From Planococcus citri (lineage: Eukaryota > Arthropoda > Insecta > Hemiptera > Pseudococcidae), in the NCBI RefSeq assembly GCF_950023065.1, contig NC_088680.1, positions 24,726,559 through 24,790,558 on the forward strand: a DNA stretch of 64,000 nt, given 5' to 3'. The position numbers were made by a program, and so were the translations under genes. Numbering within the stretch: position 1 is the stretch's first letter; each line of letters opens with the position of its first letter. The notes below the pieces were generated by a model that made no database searches, was not told where the DNA came from, and worked only from the letters and a program-made list of their open reading frames with translations. Of this stretch, positions 63,345-64,000 are shown piece by piece.

Positions 63345-64000
63345 GTGCTGTAAGTTTTTTCTTCACAAATATTTCACTGGAGGAGAAAAAGGTTTGCTCG
63401 GCGGTGTTTTTGGATGTTGCAAATGCATTTGATACAGTCTGGCACAAAGGACTGATTTACAAGTTATCAAAAACTCTTCCAGGCAACCTTTGTTGACTGA
63501 TTGAGTCATACTTGAAGGAGAAGCGATTTAGAGTCAGTCATGAAGAGGCCTTGTCACAATTTGAATTTGGCAAGATCCAGAAGGGAGTACCACAAGGTAG
63601 TGCATAGCCCCCTCTCATACCTGCTATATACTCAAGATCTCCCTACTGATGATACTACATATGTACTACCACAGCAATGTTTGCAGACAATACTGCAGTC
63701 TTGGCTGTGAGCAGAGACCAGAGCAGTGCCAACAGCTTACTGCAAAAGTCACTGGAAAAAATTTACAATTGGACAAGAAAGTGGAGGATTGCCCTGAATC
63801 ATCAAAAGTTGAGGCACGTGCTCTTCACACTTTGTCATGCCAACAGCTTTATGAGGGCTGATCTTGCAGGCAAGCCAATACCACAGACTGACTCAGCTAA
63901 ACACCTGGGAATGCACTTGGACTCCAGATTATCATGGTAGGTCCATGTGAAAATGAAGTCCAACCAGATGAAGAAAAAGATGTGGCAACTATATTGGCTA
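63345..64000 (+). pseudogene. degraded jockey-like reverse transcriptase in a FAS intron
   Basis: Plus-strand remnants of an RT domain: VFLDVANAFDTVWHKGLIYKL, then QKGVPQGSA, then AMFADNTAVLAVSRDQ and AKHLGMHLDSRLSW. Several stops and frameshifts separate them, and the catalytic FADD box reads FADN. It continues past the window edge and lies in the intron before the first visible FAS exon, antisense to the gene. Confidence 0.85.

Noticed and set aside
1..64000. CRISPR array, prokaryotic operon or phage system
   Set aside because: Spliceosomal introns, animal multidomain FAS and eukaryotic transposons throughout; the tandem repeats lack constant repeats with unique spacers.

Overview
The window looks like AT-rich insect nuclear DNA. 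It has short exons bounded by GT-AG introns, animal-type gene families, and dense non-LTR retrotransposon and hAT/pogo-type debris. The abundance of GTAGGTACCTAC-like oligonucleotides and a fatty acid synthase next to a fatty acyl-CoA reductase would fit a sap-feeding hemipteran such as a scale insect or mealybug. That placement is an inference and has not been tested.

Five protein-coding genes can be assembled exon by exon, all on the minus strand. From left to right they are: an SLC2-type sugar transporter (14983-22469, 4 coding exons, 458 aa); two tandem MAPEG proteins resembling microsomal glutathione S-transferase 1 (36624-37346, 153 aa; 38003-39124, 148 aa); a fatty acyl-CoA reductase (41791-46804, 8 exons, 508 aa); and an animal type I fatty acid synthase (49987-63090, 31 coding exons, 2097 aa seen, with the start of the ketosynthase beyond the right edge). 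Every junction in these models keeps the reading frame, and each protein matches its family along the whole visible length.

The synthase and reductase lie head to tail, 3.2 kb apart. Together they could make fatty acyl chains and then reduce acyl-CoA to fatty alcohols, precursors of wax, cuticular lipid or pheromone. The synthase keeps all catalytic motifs visible here (KS His, AT GHSVGE, DH His/Asp, ER and KR nucleotide motifs, KR Tyr, ACP Ser, TE GHSFG and His).

The rest is intergenic or intronic DNA rich in repeats. Several DNA elements have perfect target duplications: hAT-like at 12467-12615, 31967-32522 and 33838-35031; pogo-like at 32579-33097; a 3-bp-TSD element at 33155-35446; and two 8-bp-TSD elements in a synthase intron at 58289-58643 and 58712-59015. 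Between 31.5 and 35.8 kb a dead non-LTR element is split by three insertions, one of which carries a further element holding yet another retroelement end. There are also minisatellites (11.4-11.9, 25.6-26.1 and 27.55-28.14 kb) and five copies of a 16-bp palindrome at 40.07-41.49 kb. I found no prokaryotic-type features, CRISPR array or rRNA. The first 14.9 kb and 22.5-31.4 kb hold no gene I can support beyond one candidate orphan exon.
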